From Chloroflexota bacterium (GTDB lineage Bacteria > Chloroflexota > UBA6077 > SHYK01), in the NCBI GenBank assembly GCA_009692845.1, contig SHYK01000008.1, positions 1 through 47,335 of the forward strand: DNA of 47,335 nt. The letters are read 5' to 3'. Under the pieces are notes generated by a model. The model was not told the DNA's origin. It made no database searches and was given only the letters and a program-made list of their open reading frames with translations. Both the position numbers and the translations under genes were made by a program. Of the stretch, positions 7,003 through 15,330 are shown one piece after another; position 1 is the stretch's first letter, and the number at the start of each line of letters is the position of its first letter.

Positions 7003-7401
7003 CTGCGCGCGCAGGCGGCTTTCTTGCGCCCGAAGCTCAGGCGTGAGGGCCTCCCCGAAGTCGTCTGCCTCGAATACTGGCCGAATCTCGACCGCTCCCC
7101 CCGTTCCAAACGGGGCGCGCTTGAGTCACTCCACCGCCTCGTCGATGCTACGGACTTGCCAGATCCAGAAGCCGGCCACCAGCTCCTTCGTCTCGGCGAA
7201 CGGCCCGTCGGTCACGATGGGCCTGTCACCGAACCGAACCCGCTTAGCCTTCGAGCTGGGATGCAGACCCTCGCCGCCCAGCATGACGCCTGCCTTGACC
7301 AGCTCTTCGTTGAACTTGCCCATCTCGGTCAGAAGCTCATGGCTGGGCATGACGCCCGCCTCGCTCCCCGCGCTGGCCTTCACTAGCACCAGGACTCGCA
7401 T
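7003..7401 (-). pseudogene. YCII-related (DGPF) protein interrupted by in-frame TGA
   Basis: A small ferredoxin-like protein of the YCII/DGPF family, often encoded near ECF sigma factors; its function is unclear. The open part (7126-7401, 91 codons) begins MRVLVLVKASAGSEAG and holds the signature IVTDGPFAETKELVAGFWIWQV. A TGA at 7126-7128 stops it after SIDEAVE. In the same frame the family continues at once: LKRAPFGTGGAVEIRPVFEA, then DDFGEALTPELRAQESRL. The family normally has Trp (TGG) at the stop position, so one G-to-A change explains it. Similarity ends near 7003. An AGGAGG-type site precedes the ATG. The truncated form may still be made. Confidence 0.78.
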
Positions 7402-7548
7402 CGGCTTGCCTCCTCTATTCTTGTGAGTGTTTGAAACCTTCGCTCAACATCTACGGCGAACGGCACTCGTCGAAATCGACAGCTCTTTGATCATCTTCCT
7501 TCTCCGTCCAGCGATTCGAGGGCGAGCGGTTCCGCTCTCGCCGCCCCT

Positions 7549-8649
7549 CTACGCCTTGTCCCGTTGGAGCTTCTCGGCGCGGACGCCGATGAGGCGAATC
7601 GGCCGCAGCTTGGAGTTCTCGCGGTGGTCGAGAAACGGCAGCAAGAGCCGCAGTACTTCGATCCACATCGCATCCTCACTCCCGATTTGCTGGGCGGGGG
7701 TGTGGGAGCGATTCAGAGTGGTGAAGTTCGAGAAGCGCACCGTGACGGTCACGGTGCGAAAGGCGGTGAACTCCGCTTCGCCCAGCGTGCGGAACACGCT
7801 GGAGGTCAGCGCGCGCGCCCGCTCCAGGATGAAGCCGGCTTCCAGGGTGTCCTGCTCGAACGTCTCCTGCTCACCGACCGATTTCCGCTCCCGATCGTTC
7901 GCCACCGCGCTGTCCGATATGCCGCGCGCTTTGGCAAACAGATCGATTCCCCATTTCCCGAACCACCCGGTCAGTTGATCGAGCTCGATGGCGCGCAGCT
8001 CCCGAACCGTCGTAATGGCGTGCCCGCGCAGTAGGGCATCTGCCTTGGGACCGATCCCCGGGATGACTCGGGCAAGCATCGGGTCCAGGAAGTCCTGGAT
8101 GCCGGCCGGTTGCACGACCGTCAACCCATCCGGCTTCTGAAAGTCCGATGCGATCTTGGCGACCAGCTTGTTGGGCGCAACGCCAATCGAGCAACTGAGC
8201 CCCTCCTGCTCCAGAATCGCCAGCTTGATCTGGCGAGCGTGGTCGGTTGCCGCCTCGAAGGTCTCCAGGGACGAGGTGTCGAGATACGCTTCGTCGATGC
8301 TGGCCGGCTGGAAAGCGTCTCCCCGAGTGGCCAGCACGTCCATGATTCGTCCTGAGATACGTCGGTACAGCTCATGATCGCCCCGGACAAAAGTGGCGGC
8401 TGGCTCACCGCGCTGGCGCGCCGCCTCGGCCAATCGCCAGGCCCGCGAGATGGGCATCGCCGACCCGATCCCATACTTCCTGGCCAGGTAGTTCGCCGTG
8501 GTGACCACACCTCGGCCATGGCCGTCCTTGGGGTCCGCCCCCACCACGAGCGGTTTTCCGCGCAGCTCGGGGCTGTAGCGCTCCTCGACCGCGGCATAGA
8601 AGGCATCCATGTCGACGTGCATCACAATCCGGGGAGTGGTCTGGGTCAT
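7549..8649 (-). CDS. dinB: DNA polymerase IV (Y-family translesion polymerase)
   Basis: A 366-residue error-prone polymerase that bypasses lesions. Palm and fingers hold the catalytic acids: Asp13 and Asp15 in HVDMDAFYAAVE, and Asp119-Glu120 in SIDEAYLD. The thumb has the helix-hairpin-helix GIGPKADALLRGHAI, and the little-finger domain ends in LRPIRLIGVRAEKL. The usual C-terminal beta-clamp motif (QLSLF type) is absent: the protein ends in QRDKA, so the tail may be clipped or simply lacking. Divergent from the DNA ligase gene, with 168 bases between them, suggesting a repair neighbourhood. No damage-box sequence could be assigned. Confidence 0.93.
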   Translation of the reverse strand: MTQTTPRIVMHVDMDAFYAAVEERYSPELRGKPLVVGADPKDGHGRGVVTTANYLARKYGIGSAMPISRAWRLAEAARQRGEPAATFVRGDHELYRRISGRIMDVLATRGDAFQPASIDEAYLDTSSLETFEAATDHARQIKLAILEQEGLSCSIGVAPNKLVAKIASDFQKPDGLTVVQPAGIQDFLDPMLARVIPGIGPKADALLRGHAITTVRELRAIELDQLTGWFGKWGIDLFAKARGISDSAVANDRERKSVGEQETFEQDTLEAGFILERARALTSSVFRTLGEAEFTAFRTVTVTVRFSNFTTLNRSHTPAQQIGSEDAMWIEVLRLLLPFLDHRENSKLRPIRLIGVRAEKLQRDKA

Positions 8650-8817
8650 GGGGAGAATTGTCGCTCAGGACGAGGGTCCCCCGCCCAGTGCAATGAGGAT
8701 TGCCTCCTCCTCCACCGCGATGGCGGAGGGTAGGGTGGGGGGTGTCTCCCCGGGCAGCGGGAGAAACCACGAGTTCGACCGCACCTGGTTTGCTAAGCTT
8801 TCGGTCCGAGGAGAGAT

Positions 8818-9696
8818 ATGCTCGCCACGCCTTTTCAGCCACCCATTGAGCCCATGCTCGCTAAACTCGAGCCCGCGATTCCTCGCGGCGAGGACTGGCA
8901 CTACGAGCCCAAGTGGGACGGTTTTCGAGCTGTCGTTTTCTACGATGGCTCAACGATTTACCTCCAGAGTCGTGACCTGAAGCCCCTCGGACGCTACTTT
9001 CCCGAGCTTGAAAGCGGCCTCCTCGCCGCCTTGCCCCACCCGATGGTCCTCGACGGCGAGATCGTGATCATGGGCGAGCACGGCCTGGACTTCGACGCCC
9101 TGCTCCAGCGCATCCACCCGGCCGACTCCCGGGTGCAAAAACTCGCCGCTCAGACCCCGTCGTCCTTCGTCGCCTTCGATCTGCTCGCTGAAGGCGACCA
9201 GGATCTGCGCGCCACAGCCTTTATCGAGTGCCGTGGGCGTCTGGAAGGGGCGCTAGCGAACGTGCCGAAGCCCGCGTTCCTGACCCCGGCGACTCGCGAT
9301 CCCGACCTCGCCGCCGACTGGTTCGACCGTTTCGAAGGGGCCGGCCTGGACGGCGTCGTCGCGAAGCGCCTCTCCGACGGCTACCACCCCGGTGTTCGGT
9401 CGATGGTGAAGATCAAGCACCTGCGCACGGTGGATTGCGTGGTCGGCGGCTTTCGGTGGAATCGGGGGGAAGAGGGGCGGTCGGTCGGCTCGCTCTTGCT
9501 CGGCCTATTCGACGAGCACGGCAACCTGAACCACGTCGGCCATACGTCGAGCTTCAAGGCCACCGAAAAACGAGCGCTGGTCGAGATGCTGAACCCGCTC
9601 CTGACCGAGGATGCGGGCGACGGTTTCGGCCATGGCCGGACCCCGGGGGCGCCCAGTCGCTGGACCCAGGGCAAGGATCGTGTGCAGCGGCGCTAG
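8818..9696 (+). CDS. ATP-dependent DNA ligase (LigC-like), C-terminally truncated
   Basis: An ATP-dependent DNA ligase of the bacterial LigC/LigD-ligase type. The adenylation domain is intact: nucleophile Lys in YEPKWDGFRAVVF, motif III DGEIVI, motif IV GLDGVVAKRL and motif V MVKIKHLRTVDCVV. The OB-fold domain begins (VGGFRWNRG, SLLLGLFDEHG, HVGHTSSF) but breaks off at GRTPGAPSRWTQGKD. The final five codons (RVQRR) are foreign. Relatives continue for about 50 to 60 residues including motif VI. The break is exactly where the antisense kinase gene also loses its end. A GAGGAGA site precedes the ATG. Activity is doubtful because motif VI helps adenylation. Confidence 0.88.
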   Translation: MLATPFQPPIEPMLAKLEPAIPRGEDWHYEPKWDGFRAVVFYDGSTIYLQSRDLKPLGRYFPELESGLLAALPHPMVLDGEIVIMGEHGLDFDALLQRIHPADSRVQKLAAQTPSSFVAFDLLAEGDQDLRATAFIECRGRLEGALANVPKPAFLTPATRDPDLAADWFDRFEGAGLDGVVAKRLSDGYHPGVRSMVKIKHLRTVDCVVGGFRWNRGEEGRSVGSLLLGLFDEHGNLNHVGHTSSFKATEKRALVEMLNPLLTEDAGDGFGHGRTPGAPSRWTQGKDRVQRR

Positions 9697-10317
9697 CTCG
9701 CCGGGCTGCACGAGCTGCATGATCCTGGCCACGAGCGCTTCGGGTGGGAGGCCCAGATCGATGCCTTCCTGGGCCACAACGGTTTCCGTCGCCTGCAAGA
9801 GTCCACTTTCGATACGCTGGCGGACGTCATTCTCGGTGACGTCGCCCGGGAAGAGCTCGCTGGCCCGGACCGCATCAAGGTCAACGCTGTGGATGCGCCG
9901 CAGGGCTCGCCCCACCTCGACCAAGGTCGCTCGGCGGGCCGGCCCCTCGAAAGCGAGGTACCGGGTCGCCTGTCCCGGCATGCGCGTCATCAGGATGTAT
10001 TCGACGTTTCCACTCTGGCCGTAACCCAGGGCCCGCGGAACGCTCACGTCGGGTGCATCCTTCGCGATGCGCTGGAGGTGAAAAGTCTCTTTCGCGAGGC
10101 TCGTGCTGGCTCGGAGCTTCTGTGGTCGCTGCGTCTTGACCAGATAGCCATCATCAATGAAGTAGGTGCGCGCTTCTCCACCCGACTCGGCGATGCGGGT
10201 TACCGAGGTAGCGCTGGGCACGTGCTGGCGGGCCAGACCGAGCACGGTCCTCGCATCAAGCACCGGATCTTCCGGGTGGGGCTCCTTGTCAAACGGGTTG
10301 AATACGCTCGCGGTCAT
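9505..10317 (-). CDS. APH-family phosphotransferase, C-terminally truncated
   Basis: A kinase-like protein of the aminoglycoside phosphotransferase (APH) superfamily. ATG 10317 starts MTASVFNPFDKEPHPEDP; a longer frame to 10440 has no homology. The N-lobe (YFIDDGYLVKTQRPQKLR) and linker (YILMTRMPGQ) are present, and the C-lobe runs to ELAPLHT at about 9679. The catalytic loop (H-x-D-x-x-x-x-N) and the DFG-like metal motif should follow directly but are missing; the last 58 codons merely read the opposite strand of the ligase. It is therefore almost certainly inactive. The true substrate is unknown; many relatives act on small molecules other than antibiotics. Confidence 0.75.
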   Translation of the reverse strand: MTASVFNPFDKEPHPEDPVLDARTVLGLARQHVPSATSVTRIAESGGEARTYFIDDGYLVKTQRPQKLRASTSLAKETFHLQRIAKDAPDVSVPRALGYGQSGNVEYILMTRMPGQATRYLAFEGPARRATLVEVGRALRRIHSVDLDAVRASELFPGDVTENDVRQRIESGLLQATETVVAQEGIDLGLPPEALVARIMQLVQPGELAPLHTILALGPATGRPRGPAMAETVARILGQERVQHLDQRSFFGGLEARRMADVVQVAVLVE

Positions 10318-10519
10318 GATCGGGTGCTTGCCCTCACGCATCGACTGCGCCGTCTGGCACAGTCTACGGCCGGCGCGACGAACCCGAGCGCCCCGAGTCC
10401 CCGTGTTGCAACGGCTCGTAGCTGAGACTCGCTGCAACATGCTATTTCAGGGGAGTCGACCCATAATCGCATTCTGAGGACAGCGCCGCTGCACAGGGTC
10501 GGATCAAAGGGGACCAGGA

Positions 10520-11863
10520 ATGGAACCGAGCTCGGGCCATCCGCACCAGCATGATGAGGTGAAGGTCGTCCCCATTGAAAAAGGACGGCTCGAAGTTTCG
10601 ATATTCGAGGAACGGGTGCCTCCTCGGTTTCGGGTCCACTTCTTCAACTCCGACGGCGAGGCACTGCCGCCGAACCCCGATGTGGTGGTGACTATCGAAA
10701 CGATCCGGGGCGGCAGCGCACGTCAGACCTTCACCTTCGAGAATCGAGACGGCCAATATCTCGAAGCGAACCAGGAGCTACCCGAGCCCCACGAGTTTGA
10801 TGCGGTCCTTTCCGTGGCCGTTGGTGAGGACGCGCACGCCTACGACCTGGCATTTGTCGAGCACGACCACGGCGAGACGGTTCCGGGACACGACCATGGG
10901 CCGCATGGCCACACTCACGGTATCGTCGATCCGTCCCTCGCGTCGAATGAACGTGGCATGTGGGCGCTCAAATGGTCGTTCGCGGGCCTGGGCGTAACCT
11001 CATTGGTCCAGCTCGCCGTAGTCCTGCTCAGCGGTAGTGTGGCCCTCCTGGCCGATACCATTCACAATGTCGGAGACGCGGCGACTGCTATCCCACTCGG
11101 GGTGGCCTTCTGGCTCGCCCGCCGCCCCGCCACCCAGAAGTACCCATTTGGCTATGGAAGGGTGGAAGACCTGGCCGGGGTCGCGATCGTCGCCACGATT
11201 CTGGTGAGCGCCCTTGTGGCCGGCTACGAGTCGATAGATCGGCTCCTCAATCCGCAGCCCCTTCAGTACCTGGGCGCGGTCATGGCGGCGGGGCTGATGG
11301 GCTTTGTCGGGAATGAGGCCGTCGCGGTCTTCCGCATCCGAGTCGGCCGTCAGATCGGGAGCGTCGCCCTCATCGCCGACGGGTACCACGCTCGGACCGA
11401 CGGCTTCACCAGCCTCGCCGTCGTGCTTGGTGCCATCGGTGTCTGGGGCGGCTTCCCGCTGGCGGACCCCCTGGTCGGGCTTGGCATTACCGCCCTCATC
11501 ATGGGAATCGTCTGGCAGTCTGCTCGGGCCGTCTTCGCCCGCATGCTGGATGGCGTAGATTGCGGGCTCATCGAGGAGGTGCGCCACGCCGCCGAACAGG
11601 TTGCCGGGGTGCGGGAGGTCAACGAGGTCCGGGCCCGCTGGGTGGGTCACCGGCTCTCCGTCGATGCAAACATCGCGGTGGATCCGTCGCTTACCGTAGG
11701 CCAGGGTCACGAGATCGCGGGTGAGGTGAACCACGAGCTACTCCATCACCTGCCGACTCTCTCCTGGGTGACGATTCACGTCGACCCAGCAGAGCACGCC
11801 GGGGAAGAGCACCACCACATTGCGGAGCACGCTCACGATGGGTTGGCAGCGCACACTCATTAG
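10520..11863 (+). CDS. Cation diffusion facilitator (CDF) metal exporter with His-rich ends
   Basis: A 447-residue CDF transporter that exchanges cytosolic Zn2+ or another divalent metal for protons. Residues about 1-115 form a soluble N-terminal domain rich in beta strands, a long extension not found in simple CDF proteins. A His-rich stretch (HDHGETVPGHDHGPHGHTHG) precedes six predicted membrane helices. The transport-site residues are in HNVGD (second helix) and HARTDG (fifth helix). A cytosolic ferredoxin-like domain follows (VAGVREVNEVRARWVGHRLSVD), and the tail is again His-rich. It is followed by a chromate transporter gene on the same strand, 117 bases away. Metal specificity is not decidable from sequence. 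Confidence 0.92.
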   Translation: MEPSSGHPHQHDEVKVVPIEKGRLEVSIFEERVPPRFRVHFFNSDGEALPPNPDVVVTIETIRGGSARQTFTFENRDGQYLEANQELPEPHEFDAVLSVAVGEDAHAYDLAFVEHDHGETVPGHDHGPHGHTHGIVDPSLASNERGMWALKWSFAGLGVTSLVQLAVVLLSGSVALLADTIHNVGDAATAIPLGVAFWLARRPATQKYPFGYGRVEDLAGVAIVATILVSALVAGYESIDRLLNPQPLQYLGAVMAAGLMGFVGNEAVAVFRIRVGRQIGSVALIADGYHARTDGFTSLAVVLGAIGVWGGFPLADPLVGLGITALIMGIVWQSARAVFARMLDGVDCGLIEEVRHAAEQVAGVREVNEVRARWVGHRLSVDANIAVDPSLTVGQGHEIAGEVNHELLHHLPTLSWVTIHVDPAEHAGEEHHHIAEHAHDGLAAHTH

Positions 11864-11980
11864 CCCGTCGGGGTCGGCGGCCCACTCCCAACTCGGTCAC
11901 TTCTCAGCGCTTTTCGCAGCCAGCTAAGTAAGATCTGGTCTCGGCAAGCCGGCACCAGACATGCCCATTCAGGAGACGCG

Positions 11981-13180
11981 ATGACCGATCAGCCGAGCAC
12001 CGAGCGCAGTGCGATCTCCCTCCGGGACCTGTGTCTGTACTTTCTGAAGCTCGGCACTATTGGCTTCGGTGGCCCGGCCGCCCTGGTTGGCTATATGCGC
12101 AAGGACCTCGTCGATGAAGGAAAGCGCATCGACGAGACGACCTACAACCTGTCGATCGCGCTCGCCCAGATCATGCCGGGGCCGCTCGCCGCCCAGACCG
12201 CTATTGCGATTGGCTACTTCGAGGGCGGGATCACCGGAGCCACTCTGGTGGGTCTCGCCTTCATCCTGCCATCTTTTCTCATGGTACTCGGCCTGTCCTG
12301 GCTCTACGTCTCCTTCGGCGGACTGCCCTGGATGCAGGCACTCTTCTACGGGATCGGCGCGGTGGTCATTGCCATCATTGCTATCGCGGCCTATCGACTG
12401 GCCCGAGGAACCAACAAGAAAGACCCGCTCCTCTGGGGCATCTTTGGCGGGTTGCTGGCCGCGACCGTGCTAACGCAAGCCGAGCTGGCGGTCCTGTTCC
12501 TGTTGGCGGGCCTCGTCGCCGTTCTCATTCGGGCGTGGCCGGGTCCGGCCCGCGCCATCGGCCTGGCATTCGCCTGCGCGGTCGGGGCGCTCCTGATCTG
12601 GGGCATGGAGACCTTCCTGCTGCGCGCAGACGCCCTTTCAGGGAATGAGAATGTCCTCCTCCAGATTCTCCTCTTCTTCACCAAAGCCGGAGCCTTCGTA
12701 TTCGGCAGCGGGCTCGCCATCGTCCCGTTTCTGCAGCAGGGCGTCGTGCACGACCTTGGCTGGCTGACCGACCATCAGTTCCTGGATGCGGTCGCCGTCG
12801 CCCTGATCACGCCCGGGCCGGTCGTGATCACGGTGGCCTTCATCGGCTACCTGGTGGCTGGTGCGGCGGGTGCCACAGTCGCCGCGGTGGGCATTTTTCT
12901 GCCCGTCTACATCTTCACTATCGTGCCGGCTCCCTGGTTCCGGCGGCACCGCGAGAACCCCCAGTTGCGCGCCTTTGCTAGCGGGGCGACTGCAGCGGCC
13001 AGCGGCGCGATCGGCGGCGCGGTGATCGTGCTCGGGCAGCGAGCGATCTACGATTTCCCGACGGCGCTCATCGCGTTAGTCGGCTTGGGCCTGCTGCTGA
13101 GGTTCCGAACCCAAGAGCCGTTGCTGGTGGCCGGGGCAGGACTCGTCGGACTCGTCGCATGGCCGATATTTCACGGCTAG
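11981..13180 (+). CDS. chrA: Chromate transporter, long-chain ChrA
   Basis: A 399-residue CHR family protein that exports chromate, giving chromate resistance. It has the two-domain layout of the long-chain type, with the two halves repeated: GFGGPAALVGYMRKDLVDE and QIMPGPLAAQTAIAIGY in the first, FVFGSGLAIVPFLQQGVV and ALITPGPVVITVAFIGYLVAG in the second. About ten hydrophobic helices are visible. The ATG follows an AGGAG site. Sulfate is a competing substrate in the family. It follows the CDF gene and may be part of the same metal-response region. Confidence 0.93.
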   Translation: MTDQPSTERSAISLRDLCLYFLKLGTIGFGGPAALVGYMRKDLVDEGKRIDETTYNLSIALAQIMPGPLAAQTAIAIGYFEGGITGATLVGLAFILPSFLMVLGLSWLYVSFGGLPWMQALFYGIGAVVIAIIAIAAYRLARGTNKKDPLLWGIFGGLLAATVLTQAELAVLFLLAGLVAVLIRAWPGPARAIGLAFACAVGALLIWGMETFLLRADALSGNENVLLQILLFFTKAGAFVFGSGLAIVPFLQQGVVHDLGWLTDHQFLDAVAVALITPGPVVITVAFIGYLVAGAAGATVAAVGIFLPVYIFTIVPAPWFRRHRENPQLRAFASGATAAASGAIGGAVIVLGQRAIYDFPTALIALVGLGLLLRFRTQEPLLVAGAGLVGLVAWPIFHG

Positions 13181-13196
13181 CGCTGGGTAGCGGCTC

Positions 13197-14027
13197 TCAT
13201 CGGAGCCCGCCCAGCGCGTCGAGCCAGTAGACAAAAATGAACAGACCCGCGCCGAGCAGCATGGCCGCCATCAGCTCGTGCATGTAGGGCAACACCCACC
13301 GGGTCGCCCGGGTCACCGTCGCCTGAAAGAAGGTGGCTCCGACCACAACCAGGGTGAGGATTGTTCCCATGCCCAGCGCGTACGCTAGGAACTGGCTGCC
13401 AGCCTGCCAGAAGTCGCTCCCCAATAGGGAAGTGCCGACCACGACCAGAAAGACCGGCAGCGTACACGCCAACGATGCGACGCCATAAGCCAAACCGAAC
13501 AGGTAGGGCGAACGAATGTCATCACCCACCCGGACAGATCCCATCGCCCGGCTCGCGCTGGCGAAGCCAACCGAGCGACCGGTCAGAATCATCCCCAGGC
13601 CGAGCGCCGTGAATCCGACTCCCACGAGCAGGCCGCCGGTGGGAAAATAGGTCGCGATCGCTCGGCCGCCGGCCACGAAGACCGCGCCGACCGCCGCGAA
13701 CAAGGTCACGAAGCCGAGGGTTGCCATTGTCCCAAACACCAGGGCGCGCCCGCCCCGCTTCCATGCCGTAAAGTCACCTGAGGGAGCGCTGCCGACGTAA
13801 AGCGCGGCCAGCGAGGGCACGAACAGGATGCCGCAGGGGTTCACGGCGGCTACCAGCCCCGCGGCATAGGCATAGCTGATCGGCAGCACCTCGACTAGCG
13901 TGGCTACTCCACCCTGCACGCGGTACAGGCTGCTCTTGAGAGCAACCATGAGAATGCCGAGGGCAATACCGGCGACAATAAATAGGGCCGGGCGAACGAT
14001 GTGGCGCACGCTGGGGGCCTTCTTCAT
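13197..14027 (-). CDS. CcdA-like cytochrome c biogenesis / thiol-disulfide membrane protein
   Basis: A 276-residue membrane protein of the CcdA/DsbD-beta family, which carries reducing equivalents from cytosolic thioredoxin across the membrane to envelope thiols. About seven transmembrane helices are seen after a short N-terminal one. The two redox cysteines are in AAVNPCGILFVPS and in ASLACTLPVFL, as expected. The start overlaps the stop of the upstream gene by four bases (ATGA), placing it last in a tightly packed leftward cluster of four genes. Its target could be cytochrome c maturation or copper-protein assembly; the copper operon next door supports the second idea but does not prove it. 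Confidence 0.88.
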   Translation of the reverse strand: MKKAPSVRHIVRPALFIVAGIALGILMVALKSSLYRVQGGVATLVEVLPISYAYAAGLVAAVNPCGILFVPSLAALYVGSAPSGDFTAWKRGGRALVFGTMATLGFVTLFAAVGAVFVAGGRAIATYFPTGGLLVGVGFTALGLGMILTGRSVGFASASRAMGSVRVGDDIRSPYLFGLAYGVASLACTLPVFLVVVGTSLLGSDFWQAGSQFLAYALGMGTILTLVVVGATFFQATVTRATRWVLPYMHELMAAMLLGAGLFIFVYWLDALGGLR

Positions 14028-14818
14028 TTCGGCCCACCCGTTGACTCCGCCTGAAGCTCCCGAGCGATGCCCTCCAAAGCCCCCATCGTCTCTCGGAACA
14101 GGCTCGATGCGTAGGTCACTCGCCGCACGCCCAGGGCGGTCACCCGCTCCAGGGAGAGCGGGCCGCCTCGCCGCAAATTCACGTTGATCGGCCCCACCGC
14201 CTCCACCAGCTCGGAGATCATCGCCTCGTCGGCCAGCATGATCGGGTAGATGCAGTCCGCCCCCGCCTCCTGGTACAGTCTCGCGCGCCGCAAGCCCTCC
14301 GCGAGCTGCTCCTCCGCGGAGCCCAGCTTGTGCAGGAATACGTCCACCCGCGCGTTCAGGAAGAAATCCACCCCCGCCGCCCGCGCGGCCGCCTTCACGG
14401 CGGCCAGCCGCTCGGCTTGCACCTCCATTGGAATCAGCGCCGCATGGCTGTGGTGGTCCGAATCCTCCAGGTTCATCCCCGCCGCTCCGATCACCAGGAG
14501 CCGCTCCACGATCTCGCCCGGGGTCAGCTGGTACCCCGCCTCGAAATCCACACTCACCGGCACGGTCACGGCCCCAGCGATTCGGTTCGCCGCCGCCGCC
14601 ATCTCATCGACCGGTGCGAGCTCGTGATCCTGGAAGCCCAGCGCCGCCGACACTCCGCCGCTGGTCGTCGCGATCGCGGCGAACCCAGCCGCCTCGAACA
14701 CCTTCGCCGACGCCGCGTCCCAGGCGTTCGGCAAAACCAGCATCCTCGGCCCCGCGTGCAATGCGCGCAGCCGCTCCGCTTTTGCCGCAATCTCTGTCAG
14801 TCTATCCAAGTCGCTCAT
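14024..14818 (-). CDS. Isocitrate lyase/PEP mutase superfamily protein
   Basis: A 264-residue TIM-barrel enzyme of the phosphoenolpyruvate mutase/isocitrate lyase superfamily, cytosolic. The metal and substrate sites appear as VSVDFEAGY and GMNLEDSDHH, with INVNLRRGG near the end. The KKCGH motif of true isocitrate lyase is lacking, so it is more like the oxaloacetate decarboxylase or carboxyvinyl-carboxyphosphonate group of hydrolases and lyases. The exact substrate is unknown. Start and stop overlap its neighbours by four bases on both sides, so it sits inside a coupled operon with a CcdA gene and two membrane genes, an unexpected place for a metabolic enzyme. Confidence 0.88.
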   Translation of the reverse strand: MSDLDRLTEIAAKAERLRALHAGPRMLVLPNAWDAASAKVFEAAGFAAIATTSGGVSAALGFQDHELAPVDEMAAAANRIAGAVTVPVSVDFEAGYQLTPGEIVERLLVIGAAGMNLEDSDHHSHAALIPMEVQAERLAAVKAAARAAGVDFFLNARVDVFLHKLGSAEEQLAEGLRRARLYQEAGADCIYPIMLADEAMISELVEAVGPINVNLRRGGPLSLERVTALGVRRVTYASSLFRETMGALEGIARELQAESTGGPK

Positions 14819-15330
14819 GAACGTCGCTCATGCTGCTTGCGCCATCCGTATGGGGTCATTCCCCGCGGCTTGTACACGGCCAGCGTCGTGGCCGCAAGCA
14901 ACCCCAGCAGGGCGGCACCCGCGGCGACCACCATTTGGACCTGCATCCTGTGAAGATCGGCACTGAACAATGTCGTCTTTGCCGCTGCGTCTGCCAGAAC
15001 GCCGATTGGTTGCATGTGTACCAGCAACATAACGGTAGAAAGGACGGTTATCAGGAGTTTGATTAGGATCCAATAGTGCCGGAACAAGCCCCACCGGGTG
15101 CCCAATGACAGGATGGGCCCCGTCAGCAGCGGGGCGAAGCTCAACGGGAGGATGACAAAGCGGGCGATCAAGTCCATCACGAGATAGGCGGATCGCACCA
15201 TCTGAGCATCCTCGTTGGTCAGTCCGGCAATAGCGAGAGCCAGGAAGGTGGCGACCGCGCCGAGCCAGCCGACCCCAAAAGTGACGTGGGCGGTGAGCAC
15301 CAACTTGTGGAGGCTGGGCGTCATTCTCAT
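14815..15330 (-). CDS. Integral membrane protein (DUF2269/CopD-like)
   Basis: A 171-residue protein with four to five hydrophobic helices. It starts MRMTPSLHKLVLTAHVTFGVGWLGA, resembling DUF2269 and CopD-type proteins, whose early conserved histidine and Gly-Trp motif are both seen here. A second conserved region is RHYWILIKLLITVLSTVMLLVHM. A role in copper uptake or quinone/heme handling is possible from family analogy only. The start codon overlaps the stop of the upstream 62-residue gene (TGATG), and its own stop overlaps the next start by four bases. Confidence 0.78.
   Translation of the reverse strand: MRMTPSLHKLVLTAHVTFGVGWLGAVATFLALAIAGLTNEDAQMVRSAYLVMDLIARFVILPLSFAPLLTGPILSLGTRWGLFRHYWILIKLLITVLSTVMLLVHMQPIGVLADAAAKTTLFSADLHRMQVQMVVAAGAALLGLLAATTLAVYKPRGMTPYGWRKQHERRS

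Noticed and set aside
7126-7128. TGA as a recoded tryptophan or selenocysteine codon
   Set aside because: TGA is used as a normal stop by many intact genes here, no selenocysteine-type element is visible, and the family has Trp, not Cys, at this site. A nonsense mutation is simpler.
9505-10317. Aminoglycoside resistance gene
   Set aside because: The protein belongs to the wide APH superfamily only and lacks its catalytic loop; resistance cannot be claimed.
11000-11734. Leftward 244-codon frame opposite the CDF gene
   Set aside because: Composition (Asp/Gly/Arg-rich) is that of an antisense shadow and the sense gene is certain.
14024-14818. Isocitrate lyase of the glyoxylate cycle
   Set aside because: The KKCGH catalytic motif and normal length (over 400 residues) are missing.
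14330-14953. Rightward 207-codon frame opposite the PEP mutase-like gene
   Set aside because: Shadow of a conserved TIM-barrel enzyme; no Shine-Dalgarno.
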